Below are positions 36,673-49,496 of a stretch of DNA of 64,000 nt, piece by piece. The stretch comes from Ooceraea biroi (Eukaryota > Arthropoda > Insecta > Hymenoptera > Formicidae). The translations under genes and the position numbers were made by a program. Below the pieces are notes generated by a model. The model worked only from the letters and a program-made list of their open reading frames with translations, was not told the DNA's origin and did no database searches. The stretch spans positions 16,446,874-16,510,873 of the forward strand of contig NC_039512.1 of assembly GCF_003672135.1 (NCBI RefSeq). Reading direction: 5' to 3'. Each line of letters starts with the position of its first letter. The stretch's first letter is position 1.

Positions 36673-38956
36673 GCCGACGAGCAACAGCAGTTTACCTTCA
36701 GGCAGAAGGTTGCGGTGTAGCCTCGACAAAATTAATCGGATCTGGATCCCTCGTGTAATATTGACAAAAATTGCACATCGGCAAACAAGCGATCGTAAAG
36801 AACAAGAATCGTGCAGTGAGCGTACGTTTGAGGATTCTAAACTTGGCATTCTCAATGGAAAGACTTCACCTAGAAGACACCTAGCGTAACGAGATACATA
36901 AGCGCGCTTAAGAGAGATGTATGCATAATATATAATTTATATATAAATACATATAAGATACATTGAGACCAAATAGTGAGTTGTTAAAACTTGTACATTA
37001 CAAGCTTCTGAGTGTAACAGAAAAATTAGTTACTTTAATGCTCTAATCTCCTGAAGAAGGGTAAATTACTGTGTAATGCTAATTGAATACATTAAAAATT
37101 TAAAGCATCTTGAGACGAAACCGTATGGTCGCGCGATTTTACAATATTTTGAATTTATATCGCAAGTTCTTTTATGATGAAATTAAAACAGAAAAGATTG
37201 TTTTTATCACATTAATTGCTGCGTTGCGCTAGGTACAATCACAGATCTTTTCATATCCAGTTTTCTGTAATTGCTAATTGATTATGAATCAACATAATTA
37301 TGCAACGTTTACGCCGAGATCGCGACGAGGCCATACCATAGTATCGCTTACTGTTCAACCATTATAATTTGAATCCATGCATAATTCAATTTAAATTGGA
37401 TATAAATTCAGACCACGCCTTCGCATACTATGAATATAAAAGATAAAATATGATCTGATGCACTCATTTCCTTTTAGATTTATTTTCTCATAATTTTATT
37501 GTATATTTTCTATTTACAGAACGCACATATTAGCTTTTCTTGTATTTTATACATACACAATTATTCGCAGTTCTGAACGTTAACAACGAAGATTTCTAAA
37601 ATAGAAGAGCAAAGAATTAGGAGAGAAATAGAAAAGCGACTTTTTTAAATATATATCGTACACACACACGCGCACATATATAATTTAATGTTAGTTTAAG
37701 AATTATCTAAGAAAAAGAATTTGATCTAAAATATAAAAAATATATCGTGAAAAAAGAAGCACTCTGTGATGTAAATGATAATTTATTAAAGGAATTGAGT
37801 GCAGATTTGATCTTTGTAAAATCGAACTCATTAAATAAAAAAGGTTGTGTTCAAGTTATTATATTCAAGGTATCTCAATGTTTGCTATTTCCTGTATTAT
37901 TTTGTATCAAAAGCCCAATTGCAAGAGTGGTCAATGACACACAGATACTTTTTATTATATTTTCTATATTTAATCGGTACCTTTATGTATTCTACAATAA
38001 CATTTAATTATAGTAATGATACTCTATCTATCCAAGTCATATCAAGCCTTCCTCAATGCACAATAAGAAATCTTCAAAACAAAGTTTGGCATATATGTCG
38101 TAAATACATGTGATTGTAATTATATGTGATTAAATTAATACGTATTTAATTCGATCTACATTGCGCATTTTTTTCCATTTGTCACGTTTTTCTGGCGACT
38201 GTTTTCAAACTAGAAATTATTTTTATAAAATTTTATTATAGAAATTATTTGATTAGAACCAAAATTGATCATGTAAATAATTCAACAATTTATAAAAATT
38301 AATTTTGTATTTTATGTCAAAAAATTTCACCGTAATTTTTTATTACAATGACCGATGAATAATATGATTTTTAAAAATGTTCGAAAATACGTGAATAGTA
38401 ATTCTATCCTTATAAAACATATCGGTAATAAAGTTTGTGAACCGGATATATGGATCGCTTCCTATGATTTTTTTACTTTCACTCCGTGATCCTGCAGACG
38501 TTCGTCTCACTATTCGGAGAACCAATTTCGAATTTTTTATGCAACGGTGCTTTGAGAAAACGTAAGTATGATGACTAATACCGTAAAAGTAGGCGACGAA
38601 TAACCAAGATTTTTGGTCTGCCCAAATAACCGCGAGACCTACTTTCTCTCAGCTATCGCTTGTGCTATCGCTCTCGTTTTGAATTTCGAATTTAGGAAAC
38701 ATTTTATATAATATTTACGATACTTTATATATATTACTTTATATGGATTAAACAATTAATCGCTATCTGAATTACAAAAAACTATATATAACATTTTTAC
38801 GTAATACTTTTATGCATGCGGGATATCCCACTATTAAATATACATATTCCATTTCGCAATCATCCACGAAATGTCAATGTGATTAGTAAGAGATTTATAT
38901 TCATTATATATGTATGTATATTTATATCACAATATTTATGTAATCAAGAGAGTATC
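36673..38956. other. SVWC 3' region and intergenic
   Basis: No gene I can support. Two overlapping frames at 37747-38113 encode hydrophobic, Tyr- and Phe-rich peptides that could recall a chemoreceptor fragment, but no diagnostic motif is present. An ATTAAA near 37093 may serve the SVWC transcript. Confidence 0.35.
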
Positions 38957-38958
38957 TA

Positions 38959-40668
38959 CCCAGATAGCCAAGTCTGCCGAAAGCAGATGATGCCAACTAT
39001 CCGCTATCAACTATTGCCAGCCAAAAGACAACAAATTTGATACAGAAGTTGTTGTTAACGATTAATTCGACAAATTGGTGCCAGAAATGTAACGGAGCTT
39101 GCTCACAAGATCTAAGAACGGATTGGCGGCAGAAACCGAGCAGAATCTGCAAACATGGCTCGAAGTCGGATTGTCGACAGAAACCGAGCAAGATTTGCGC
39201 GCGCGGAATCTAACGGCAGATTGGCAGCAGAAACCGAGCAAGATCTGCGCGCGCGGAATCTAACGGCAGATTGGCAGCAGAAACCGAACAGGATCTGCAG
39301 CTTTTGACAGTATTCAAATTTAAACGGCTATGAATATGCGTTTTCGCTCCGCACCGCTATGCGGTGCACGCGTCGAGTTCTTACTCGATGTTACGATTCA
39401 GCCTAACAGTTATATAAGTTAATACACGCGCGTTGGCACGATAATATTAATTTTTCTGAAAATTTTTGCACTTGCGGCACGGAGGCTCCCATGGACAACG
39501 TCCATGTAGTTCGCGCACGCCACGAGCAATCTGAAGTTCGAAAGCAAAATTCGGACTTGAGATTAGAATAAATTAACAATAAGAGAGAGATTATGCAACG
39601 AACTGTCAGAAAGACACATCGAGCCAAATGTACTTTAATTTAACAAACAAACAAATGCGTTCTTTTAACAATTTATAGTGTGTTAAAAGTAAACACATGC
39701 TTTAAGGGGGAGCCTGCTTTAGAACGCTGAAAATAAGGTATATTTTACGAATTGTTTTTCGAGAAACTATACAGCGGATCATTATAAAACTTTGATGCAT
39801 TTATTAGTACATGTTTAAAGATAAAAAAAATTATTTTTTTATTTGAATACATCGCCTGTAGAGGTCGTCCTGGAGGCATCTTATTGCAGCTGGCATTGTA
39901 AATTGGTGAGCATTCTCCTGCCTCCAAATTTCATCCAAACTGAAAAATTGAAATATTTTCTTGTTATTTATGAATTCTCATGGTCGATGAACCTTTAATA
40001 TTCATAAAAACATTAAGTTAAACAATTATTTTTGCAAGAAAAAGTTCAAAAACTTTGCCTAAAAATCGTACTTTTGTGTTCTAAGCTCCACCATTTTGGC
40101 ACTTTTCAACTTTTTTCTTCTCTCTTTGGTTCATCGACGATGGGAATTCATAAATAACGAGAAGATATTTCAATTTTTCAGTTTAGACGAAATTTGGAGG
40201 CAGGAGAATGCTCACCAATTTGCAATGCCGGCGACGCGGCTGCACTAAGATTTCTCCAGGACGACCTCTACAAGCGATATATTCAAATCAAAAAATAATT
40301 TTTTTATCTTTAAACATGTACTAATAAATGCATCAAAGTTTTATAATGATCCGCTGTATAGTTTCTCCAAAAAATTCGTAAAATTATACCTTATTTTCAA
40401 CGTTCTAAAGCAGGCTCCCCCCTTAATATATCGTGAATATGAATGGCCAAAAGCTGCAGATTCTGTTCGGTTTCTGCCGTCAATCTGCCGTCAGATGTTA
40501 ACAGATCCTGCTCGGTTTCTGCCGCCAATCTGCCGTCAGAGTCTGTTAGCAGGCTCTGCTGGCAGATCACTATCCTAATGCGGACGTAACGGATGCCAAT
40601 TTGCTATCAACTTCTGCAGTAATCTGTTGCCAATCTGCTGGCAGATTGCACACATTTTGCTTACTGGG
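38959..40668. mobile_element. Composite 1.7-kb element, copy 3 (inverted)
   Basis: Same orientation as copy 2, with TA on both flanks (38957-38958 and 40669-40670). It differs from copy 2 only by scattered substitutions and short indels, so both are young. Confidence 0.85.
39706..40422. mobile_element. Nested TTAA-flanked foldback in copy 3
   Basis: TTAA at 39702-39705 and 40423-40426. Same insertion site inside the composite as in the other copies. Confidence 0.85.
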
Positions 40669-40818
40669 TAATTATTTCTCTTAGCTAAAACTCGAATAAT
40701 AGCAGAAATATTGAAAATGTCACAAAGATATATAATAAACATAGCAGTGTTCAATATTTATACCTACTTGGTTATGTAGTCGTTTCGATGTTTGAATAAT
40801 TTGTCGGAAAAGAACTTA

Positions 40819-41754
40819 CAAGTAACACTACCCAAGTGTCACACGCCGATTTTGATAAGCTTTGAATATGTTGTTGTCTAGGTCAAAATATGAGATACAT
40901 ATTTTTTTATATCGGCCCGTTTTGCCATTAAGGGGGTGAAACACCCTCTTGAAAAAAATCGGGTTTTATATTTCTTAGCGAATACCGTCGAAACAATAAA
41001 ACATATAAGAAAAAGTTTCAAGTAAAAGTTTTATGGATTCTAATGTACTTTATAACAGTGCAATCAGATTCATAAGAAATGTTAGTATATATGCAATTAT
41101 AGAGAAAAAAACAAACAAATTTAGAAATATTGATAAAAATAAAAAAAGTAAAATTTTCTTGTCAGCTCTACGTTGACCATTTCTGGGTCCGGCAGAGGGC
41201 GAGAACCTGACTTATTTTGTTAATTAAAAGTAATCCCCCGACTTCATTGTTATCTCTGTGCGAAAAAACTGTTGCCAGGAGTAACTAGCGTATTAAATAC
41301 GAGAATACGGACGGGGCGCGTATGTAGCGATATAGAGGTACTTTTAGCTTATTTTTGAAAAATGCGTTTTCAGAATATGACCTTATCATATATGGTTGAA
41401 TTGTCGTTAAATATGCTTGAAGTTTTGCTGAAAGATAAATTTTAAAATTTTCAAAAATTGTGGAGGGGGAAAGGAATTTTGAAAAATATGACATTTTCGA
41501 AAAATCTGATTGCACTGTTATAAAGTACATTAGAATCCATAAAACTTTTACTTGAAACTTTTTCTTATATGTTTTATTGTTTCGACGGTATTCGCTAAGA
41601 AATATAAAACCCGATTTTTTTCAAGAGGGTGTTTCACCCCCTTAATGGCAAAACGGGCCGATATAAAAAAATATGTATCTCATATTTTGACCTAGACAAC
41701 AACATATTCAAAGCTTATCAAAATCGGCGTGTGACACTTGGGTAGTGTTACTTG
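40819..41754. mobile_element. 936-bp foldback element, ~250-bp arms
   Basis: The left arm (40819 to about 41073) and right arm (about 41510 to 41754) are near-perfect reverse complements. The ends read CAAGTAACACTACCCAAGTG and its complement. The 430-base centre is AT-rich and non-coding, except for a GC-richer patch near 41180-41230. I found no clear target-site duplication and cannot name the family. Confidence 0.8.
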
Positions 41755-42323
41755 CTAGTACAATTTCTGTGTGCAACAAAAGCACCGAATTAATTTGCAC
41801 GTAACATTATCCTTCGGCGTTCATGCAAACGTACCTTGCTGTTGCGAGATATCGATAGTTCTGTCGACCTCTGATGTACGATGCGCGAGTGATGCACTCG
41901 ATTGCACTCGGTCGATAAAAGTAAGCGAAGAACAGGTGACGACATCGTTGTCATACTCGTGATTTCATAACACGCCATTTTCTTTGTGTAAAGTACTGGA
42001 GCGGAGGAGTTTCACGTCGTGTTTTCCAAGTTTCAGGTAATTGCACGTGGTGTTTGACGTTCCCGTTGCACGCCGGACGACGCGAGTCGCGCGTTCGCGT
42101 ACATCGCGTATTTTACCTGGCGATCGTCGCGCGATTGATACGCTGATTCGAGACGGGGATATCTCGCTCGCGCGTGACAGGTCCCGAGCAACGCGCAGTT
42201 AAACGGATTCCGTCCGCATACGCGGCGCGTTTCGTTCGTAATCCGCGTCGCGTTGTTCAGCCACTTCGTCATATATTATACCGTTGCAACATCAGTGCGA
42301 ATATCCCGTAGTGTTGTTCAACG
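41755..42323 (+). promoter_or_regulatory. Rab7 promoter region and leader exon
   Basis: A CpG-rich block unlike its AT-rich surroundings, as at insect housekeeping promoters. TATCGATA at 41850-41857 matches the Drosophila DRE core-promoter word, although that word also occurs by chance in AT-rich DNA here (for example at 2280). The leader exon probably ends at 42323, before GTGAGT, and splices to the acceptor seven bases before the Rab7 ATG. No TATA box is seen. Confidence 0.5.
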
Positions 42324-43374
42324 GTGAGTACCAGGAAGTTTCGCTCTAATAGCGTCGAAGAGAGATAGATGTCCGTTTATTCTTTTTTTTTTCCTTTCTA
42401 TGAGTGCGTGGTACAAACGTCATTGTTATCTGGCGGTACTTTTCTCGTTAACGTTAAATGATTCATGCGATTAATCATTCGTACGAGGGAGATACGGAAT
42501 CATATTTTTTTTCGTACAATAACATAGCAGCTCGTACAGTATTTAGGATGCGTCGCGTAAATACGCGGGTCGAGTTTCGAATTTTTTTGAGTTTGACAGT
42601 TTTTTTTTTCATTATTGGTAAAAAATTCTATCGACGACAAAATTAGCGAAAAGATCATGTACAATGCGTGTATGCATATATGCGCGCACATACATGTGCA
42701 CAGGTCCTGCACACAATATATATACAGTGTATGTGTGTGTGTGAGAAAGAGGATATAAGCAAACACAATAATAAAAATGATAATTATTTCAATCTTACAG
42801 ATTAGCAATACTTAGATATATATAATTACAAATTAAATAAGACAAAACTCCAGTTTGTTTGTGTTAGTTAATTTTGAAATTATATTAATAGATTAAACAC
42901 ACAATAAGATTATTAAAAGTGTACCTATTATTATAATGTGGCCACATATATAGCATATGTGTTTTTTTAGCATAAACATCAATAGTTCATCAGGTACTTA
43001 TTTGCACTCTTATCACATTAATTCTGATTGCATATCTGTAAAGCATTTGTTTATGTGGAATCATTTATTAATCTTTAAAGATACAACCCATCACAAAAAA
43101 AAACAGATTTAAAACTGTTAAATAATATTTTTACATGATTTTCTTCATAAATTGTTTCATAAATGAATAATCAGAAATCACATGTGACTTGAAATTCTGA
43201 TTAGTCATCCTATAGCCTGATAATAAATTAGGATGTGACATACTTAGGTTAATCTCACATTTGTCCCTATCCTTAAATTATGCAATGATATTTGCTGTTT
43301 ATCCCTGCTTTTGCGTACGTAAGCTGTTAAAAAAAATTAATTGTTGACATCGTTCTATGCTTTCTCAGTAAAAA
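42324..43374 (+). other. Rab7 5' intron, no separate gene
   Basis: AT-rich intron between the presumed leader exon and the first coding exon. Only short GT and AT tracts are present. Confidence 0.5.
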
Positions 43375-44338
43375 ATGGCATCCCGCAAGAAAGTGTTGCT
43401 GAAAGTCATTATCCTTGGAGATTCAGGCGTTGGGAAAACTTCTTTGATGAATCAGTACGTCAATAAGAAGTTTAGCAATCAGTATAAAGCGACAATAGGG
43501 GCAGACTTTTTGACTAAGGAAGTGATGGTAGAGGATAGAATAGTTACTATGCAGGTAATATAAATATGTCTGGTTTAATAATGTGATCGCACTGTTGTCG
43601 ATGGCTTCTCTAAAAGAAAGAATATACATTTTTGCATCAGATCTGGGACACAGCTGGACAGGAAAGGTTTCAGTCGTTAGGAGTGGCATTTTACAGAGGC
43701 GCGGACTGCTGCGTGCTGGTATTCGATGTATCTGCCCCGACTAGCTTCAAATCGTTAGATTCATGGAGGGATGAATTTTTAATTCAAGCTTCACCTCGAG
43801 ACCCGGACAATTTTCCATTTGTCGTGCTCGGAAATAAAGTAGATCTTGAATCAAGAGCAGTAAGTAAAACAGTTTTGCATACGCACACATAATAAATAAA
43901 TAATTGTGTATTTTATATTAATTTTGTGTGTGTGAGAGAGAGAGAGAGTTTAGAATCTATTACCTTTGTTTATCTTATAAACGGATTCCATGAATTCTTT
44001 TCACATTTTTCACATTTTGTTCTAGGTGTCGTCCAAGAGAGCACAACAATGGTGTCAATCGAAAAACAATATTCCATATTTTGAAACTAGTGCAAAAGAA
44101 GCTATTAATGTTGAACAAGCTTTCCAAACGATAGCTAAGAATGCTTTAGCTCAAGAAAGTGAAGTAAGTATACGTTAAAGCACTCGGGAAAATCATTCGC
44201 ACATATCCAAATCTGATTTTCAATTTCACTTACGTACCTTGCGAACCGTAGGTTGAACTTTACAATGAATTCCCGGATCAAATCAAATTAACCAATGACC
44301 AAAGAAACAACGGCAGAGGTGATTCATGTGCTTGCTAG
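43375..44338 (+). CDS. Rab7: Rab7 small GTPase
   Basis: Rab7 directs late endosome and lysosome traffic and fusion, and autophagosome maturation. Four coding exons, 43375-43554, 43641-43859, 44026-44163 and 44252-44338, give exactly 207 residues, the standard Rab7 length. All GTPase motifs are visible: P-loop GDSGVGKT, switch I YKATIGADF, DTAGQE in switch II, GNKVD, and ETSAKEA. The last residues SCAC match the dual-cysteine CXC prenylation signal. All introns fall in phase 0. The start is the first ATG of the exon and gives MASRKKVLLKV, as in other animals. No damage seen. A long AT-rich 3' region follows. Confidence 0.98.
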
Positions 44339-45027
44339 GTTCTGGCACTATGATAATTTCACGATGACTAATAAGCATGCACAGGTCAGATTGTACATCA
44401 CACGTCACACCTGCGCGTAAACCGGACGCAGAAAAAAAAAATATCTATTGCGATGAGCTTTATGTGTGCAGGAAGTCACGAGTATATTTCTTTATCTCAA
44501 TGTGTTATCATACGATCTTTATCTGCAAAATGTTTCAATATTCTTGAAATAGTTTCGTTGAAAGTCATTAGTGCACAATGACGAGGTAACGAGTTATATA
44601 TCATACGTAAAGGAATGTGTACAAATTATCGATACATATATATATATATATTATATATACATACATATATATATACACACACACATATAATTGTTTTTCT
44701 TTTTGTAAACGTGTGAGGGTAAGACGTATTTATCCGACTTCCTGACCTGAAATGTCGCAATTTTAAAATGATGTGCTCCCACTGGACTTGGCTTGTTACA
44801 TAATGAATCCTTTAACTTTGTTATTTTTCAAGTCAAGGATTTGCATCTCGTTTTTAAGTATTGTAATGCTCTCTTATCGGGTAAAACATATAATATTGGC
44901 GAAACACATTGTGAATTATATCTTTTTTATCCCAATCTTGATGATTTGTCATCGTCGTTTACTTTACACCGTACAATAATGTACAACAAGGCTTTCGAAT
45001 GATGTAGAGATCATCGTTAATGCATGA

Positions 45028-45033
45028 AATAAA
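45028..45033 (+). terminator. Candidate Rab7 poly(A) signal
   Basis: AATAAA about 690 bases after the Rab7 stop. Several later ones exist, so use of this one is uncertain. Confidence 0.35.
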
Positions 45034-45445
45034 TACGTGGCTCGGGAACGCGGTTTTAACGGTACTGTTAGTAAATTATAATAAAAGAATTTGCTCATAA
45101 TTTGTTAAGTACAATTGCATTTACAGAGAAAAGCACTAGTACATAGCTTATTATTCTTAGACGGAGACCGAATATATTTGCTGTCATTAAAAATCATTCG
45201 TATGAGAATAGAACGAAAATAAGATGAAGTTATATAATAAAGTTACTAAGACACTTTACATGTCTCGTAAGCCATTCTAACGAGTTCGAGATTACATGGA
45301 TACAGAGATCCTTCAACCTTTTCCTCTATTCAGAATCTTTGATTGTTACTGAAGTGTAAAATTATTATATTATATAAAGATTTAGACACATTTGTTGCGC
45401 GCATATATTAATGCCAAATTTGTTATTTTGTTCATACAATAAATA

Positions 45446-45630
45446 TTGGATCGGCCGGAAGGTCCGTGCGAATTTTTTTTAACAAAATTTAAATGCAAAA
45501 CTTTTTTATCGAGAATTAATATAAAGTTTTGCGTTTGAATTTTATTGAGAAAGATCCACACGAACCTTCGCACAACCTTTGCATTTAAATTTTGCTCAAA
45601 AAATTGACACGAACTTTCCGGTCGATCCAA
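45446..45630. mobile_element. Mariner-type MITE, 185 bp
   Basis: The ends TTGGATCGGCCGGAAGGTC and the complement of GAACTTTCCGGTCGATCCAA resemble mariner termini, and TA flanks both sides. Further pairing of ATTTAAATGCAAA with its complement continues inward. It is non-coding and lies in the Rab7 downstream region. Confidence 0.75.
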
Positions 45631-47899
45631 TAATTATACTACATCGTTTTTAAGGATGTACAGCTATCTCGACTTAAAAGGAAAGGGAAGGAAATCCCTT
45701 TCAACTCGTAACTTAGAAGAATTTGCCATCGCATGATCGTATTGCTTATAATATTTTTTACAGTAAAGCATTATTTTTGAGATTGCTAATCACTTCCACA
45801 AAAGTTTTATCGTATTCTTTTGCTAAAATGAGATTCCTCTCGTACCGCGATGCACACACATACATACATGCATGCACACACACACACACACACACACATC
45901 AGTTTCTTAAATTTTTTACTGTACACAAGATAAGTGGGATCCTAGTGCGCGAAGAATCAATCGTCAATTGTATGGTCTATCGAACAATTCTATGCAGATT
46001 ATATTTTGTAAATAAGACAACAACATATACATATAATCCATTTAGAACTATTTAACATTGTAATAGCGAATCTTTATATCCTGATAGCCATATCAATAAG
46101 AGCATTTTAATTCTTGTAATATTTTAATTCTACCTATAGATATCTATACAGCCTCTTTATTAGAACAGTAATTAATTCTAACGGCGTGCGATATTTATTT
46201 TGTTGAAAGAAGAAAAGCGAGCTTTTACATATAGTTTCATGCAGATGCGAGAAATATTTACGTAATGCTGTATCTCAGAATTTTGTAGTAAAAATAATTG
46301 TACATCCGTTATATGAGACGTGTTAGATGTGTTTTACGATTTGATTTCCTAAAGGGAGAAAAGCAAGGTAAGCACTCTTTTTTCCAATAGCAAGCAAGAT
46401 AGCACCATAGCATTATGCACCGCGGTACCGTGAAAACCATAGTCTATTATAATTAATTATAAATCGCCATTGTAATCTCAAATTCCACATGGATTACAAT
46501 TATCCTTCAAATTATAATTTGCGAAATTTAAATTCTTGCTAATTATTAGCAGATATACAATTCTTCCTTTCTTTCAACTTTTCTATGTTTGACAATTATA
46601 TGATCATTAGCGAGCAAACTGATTTGATATCGTTTCTGTAATCAACATGTACTTCACACCAATCTCGTGCACAATTATTGATAAGTTTTCACATGCCCAA
46701 ATTGATAAGATGTATTTAAATGTCGAAATGTTTCCATTGGAAAGTAATCGAGCTCGATTACAGACTCGCCATTTCCGGACCCTGCGTGTACATAAAGTTC
46801 TTACAAAAGACAAATATTTAGCATGCGTAATATATGCGTGTCCCAAAAATCGTGCACCATTGCCTAGGTATTGTAATAATAATGTATAAGAGGCTTGAGA
46901 ATTGTCAAGATTATGAAGAAGAATTGCGAGGAATACAATTTTTCTAGCTGTGTCAAATTTATATATTAAGGAATTATCCAAAACGCAAACCCTCAATTTA
47001 GATCTGGGCAGACTAAAATCTCTTTAAATATGCGACGAGTGATGAAACTTGAAATCGAGGCGTAATCGAGACATATATATATATATATATATATGTTCTG
47101 ATATTTAATTAGATGTCGAGAGATATGCGCGACTTCTGGGACACTGTACTGTGTGTGCACGCACGCGCGTGAGTGTGTTGATGACGACGATGACGATAAT
47201 AAAACATCCTCTGCAAGTGTGCTTTGATAGATCTACGCATATATACATATATGCACATGTATATAAGTGAAGATAATCATGACCATGGCGATTATAATTA
47301 ATGATATGTATAATTCTATCGAAAAGTATGTTAATGATAAATATAATTATAAATAATACTATTGTTATGTCATTACTGTTGCTGCTATTGTTGCTGTTAT
47401 TGCTAATTACCACTATCACTTACTATTGCTCCCTGATCGCTGCTATCGCACCTGTAACGCTGCAAATTATTGCTATTATTATGTTTTAAATGAACACTTA
47501 ATTTTATATATTCACGAAAAATCAGTCTTTCAATAATGATATAATAACTTGATTTTTACCATTATCTGCTGTATATATGTACTGATTTGAAATGATGCAC
47601 TTCGTTGCAATTGCATGAATACGGTTTAACTCGCTGTATAGTTTGATACAATTGTATGCGGGATCATACGCACGCACACGTATATGGAGGAAAAGTATTA
47701 AGGAGTTTTCTTCATTTGAAAATTAAAATTGTTGCAATATACTTAAAAAATACAAACTTGAATAATGCTTTTACAATTAACAGGCATTTTCGCTCAATAA
47801 AAAATACAACATATTTTCAGGAATGGGAAGCTTAAAAAGAATTTAGTCAATGATCACTAAATGTCTTTTATTCTTTCATAAATTGTCTCGTTTAAAGTC

Positions 47900-49496
47900 T
47901 TAATAGATAGAAGTGCTATTGTCTGTAGGCGCATTTCTTACGCAGTTGTCCGTACGGACGATAATATCTACGCCAAAAGTACGGGTATTAGAGATGAGTT
48001 TAGTCGTGCAGCTCTTCGCATCGGTGATCGCTCTTGCATATAAGAACAACGTGTTTTTCATGATCATGTCGGCATCAGCGTTCAGACCTTTCAGAGATTT
48101 TCCGTGCACATAGAGATTCTTCATGACACAGGCCTGCAGCTTGATGATGCCCGATGATTCGCCTCGGCAGGTCGGTATGACAGCATCTATTTCGTTCATT
48201 AATGTCTTCACTTGCTAAAGAAAAAATGTATTGTTTTAAAATCATTGTGCGATCTATTACTCAATGAAATTATACATGATACATTAACTATTTTATACAA
48301 AATGAGCATCAGCAATTAATTAAATTAAAAATTGTATTAAATAATAAATGTATTAAAAAATAAAAAGAGGATAATCACAAAACAGGAATTAATGAATTAA
48401 AAGAAGAGTATTAAAATATCGATACATAATAATTATGAAAATATAAATATTCTCATAATTAAGGAAATAAAAACATAATCATAATAGTAACAATGAGGGA
48501 CTATTAAAAGTTTATATATTTTTATAGATAATTTTTTAAATAAATTAGCAACATGATGAAGAAGTTTAATCTTTATTGAAACGGCAACTACCTCGATAAC
48601 TTTCCTCACGTTCGATAATGGGACACTTATGGTTCGGTTAGCGGTGTCGATACACTTCTCCAGCTCAGCATTAGCATTTTCGTTCTTTGTCTCCAAATTA
48701 GTTTTTGCGTAATCGTAACATTCGTCTACATTCTTACCTTCTTTCTTTCCCTTCTCAATAGATGACTAGACAAAAATAAGTATTTTTCATACATTGTATA
48801 TAGTCAGTCATACTTATATATATTGTGTTTTTCAGAAACTGACTCCATAGAAAGTTTGATATTTTAACTATAATTTAAAATATTTCTCTTTATGTTCCAA
48901 CTGGCATATATGTCTTCGCTTTTATGACACTAAATTAAAAAAATATATATAGAACCCACTCACATTGACATTTTCGAATGCTTCGTTGATAAGTTTATTA
49001 ACATTAAGTAAAGTGTCGGCCTTTATATCATTAATTTTTAATTCAAAATTTTGTCTTGTTTGCTTGTCGAGGAACACAAGTTTATTAAGTAAAAACTCGG
49101 TAGCTTTCTTTTGTAGATTCACCAGTCGTTCGAGATTGGCTGTAGGATCTAGTAGATCTTGCTTTGATACCTTAAAATATATAAAATTTTTAAAAACTTT
49201 ATTAAAGCATGACATAAAACTGATAACTTCTACTTTTTCTTCAAAACAAAAAGATTATGTGCCGAAACATTTTCCAGAATAAAATATTAATGAGATTTTG
49301 ATATAAAAGCAAGGAAATATCAATATTTTCTCCTTTTACGTTATTACTGAAGATTTATAAAAATGCATAACTCTCAACTCGAATAATATACAAGGTAATA
49401 TAATTAATTAACTGAAACATGGATGAAACAAACTCGTTAATTCGAACTTACATGAATCAGGCAAAGCAGTGCCAAAACCCAGATTACGTTTCTCAT
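47900..49496 (-). CDS. Secreted six-cysteine helical protein (TsetseEP/DUF725-like?)
   Basis: Four exons on the minus strand, 49496-49452, 49170-48964, 48765-48592 and 48214-47900, join in phase 0 and encode 246 residues. Exon 1 is a signal peptide, MRNVIWVLALLCLIH, cut off precisely by an intron. The mature part is mostly charged helix with six cysteines (DECYDY, EKCIDTA, PTCRGE, QACVMK, KSCTTK, DNCVRN), which could form three disulfides. The layout recalls insect TsetseEP/DUF725 proteins, secreted proteins of unknown role, but I hold that family call loosely. The gene model is stronger than the name. Possible poly(A) signal AATAAA (minus) at 47867-47872, 28 bases past the stop. Confidence 0.75.

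Larger units (their letters stand above)
44339..47866. other. Rab7 3' region and intergenic
   Basis: No gene supported. Includes AT and CA microsatellites at 44635-44690, 45848-45898 and 47071-47094, and the MITE at 45446. Open frames at 46607-46996 and 46647-46889 overlap on opposite strands and resemble nothing. A Leu-rich frame at 47301 comes from imperfect CTG/TTG repeats. Confidence 0.45.

Noticed and set aside
37747..38113. Hydrophobic overlapping frames, possibly a chemoreceptor fragment
   Set aside because: No conserved receptor motif, two competing frames, and AT-rich DNA naturally gives Phe/Tyr/Ile-rich peptides.
46607..46996. 129-codon minus-strand frame opposed by an 80-codon plus-strand frame
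   Set aside because: Mutually overlapping, no family match, no splice context; chance frames.
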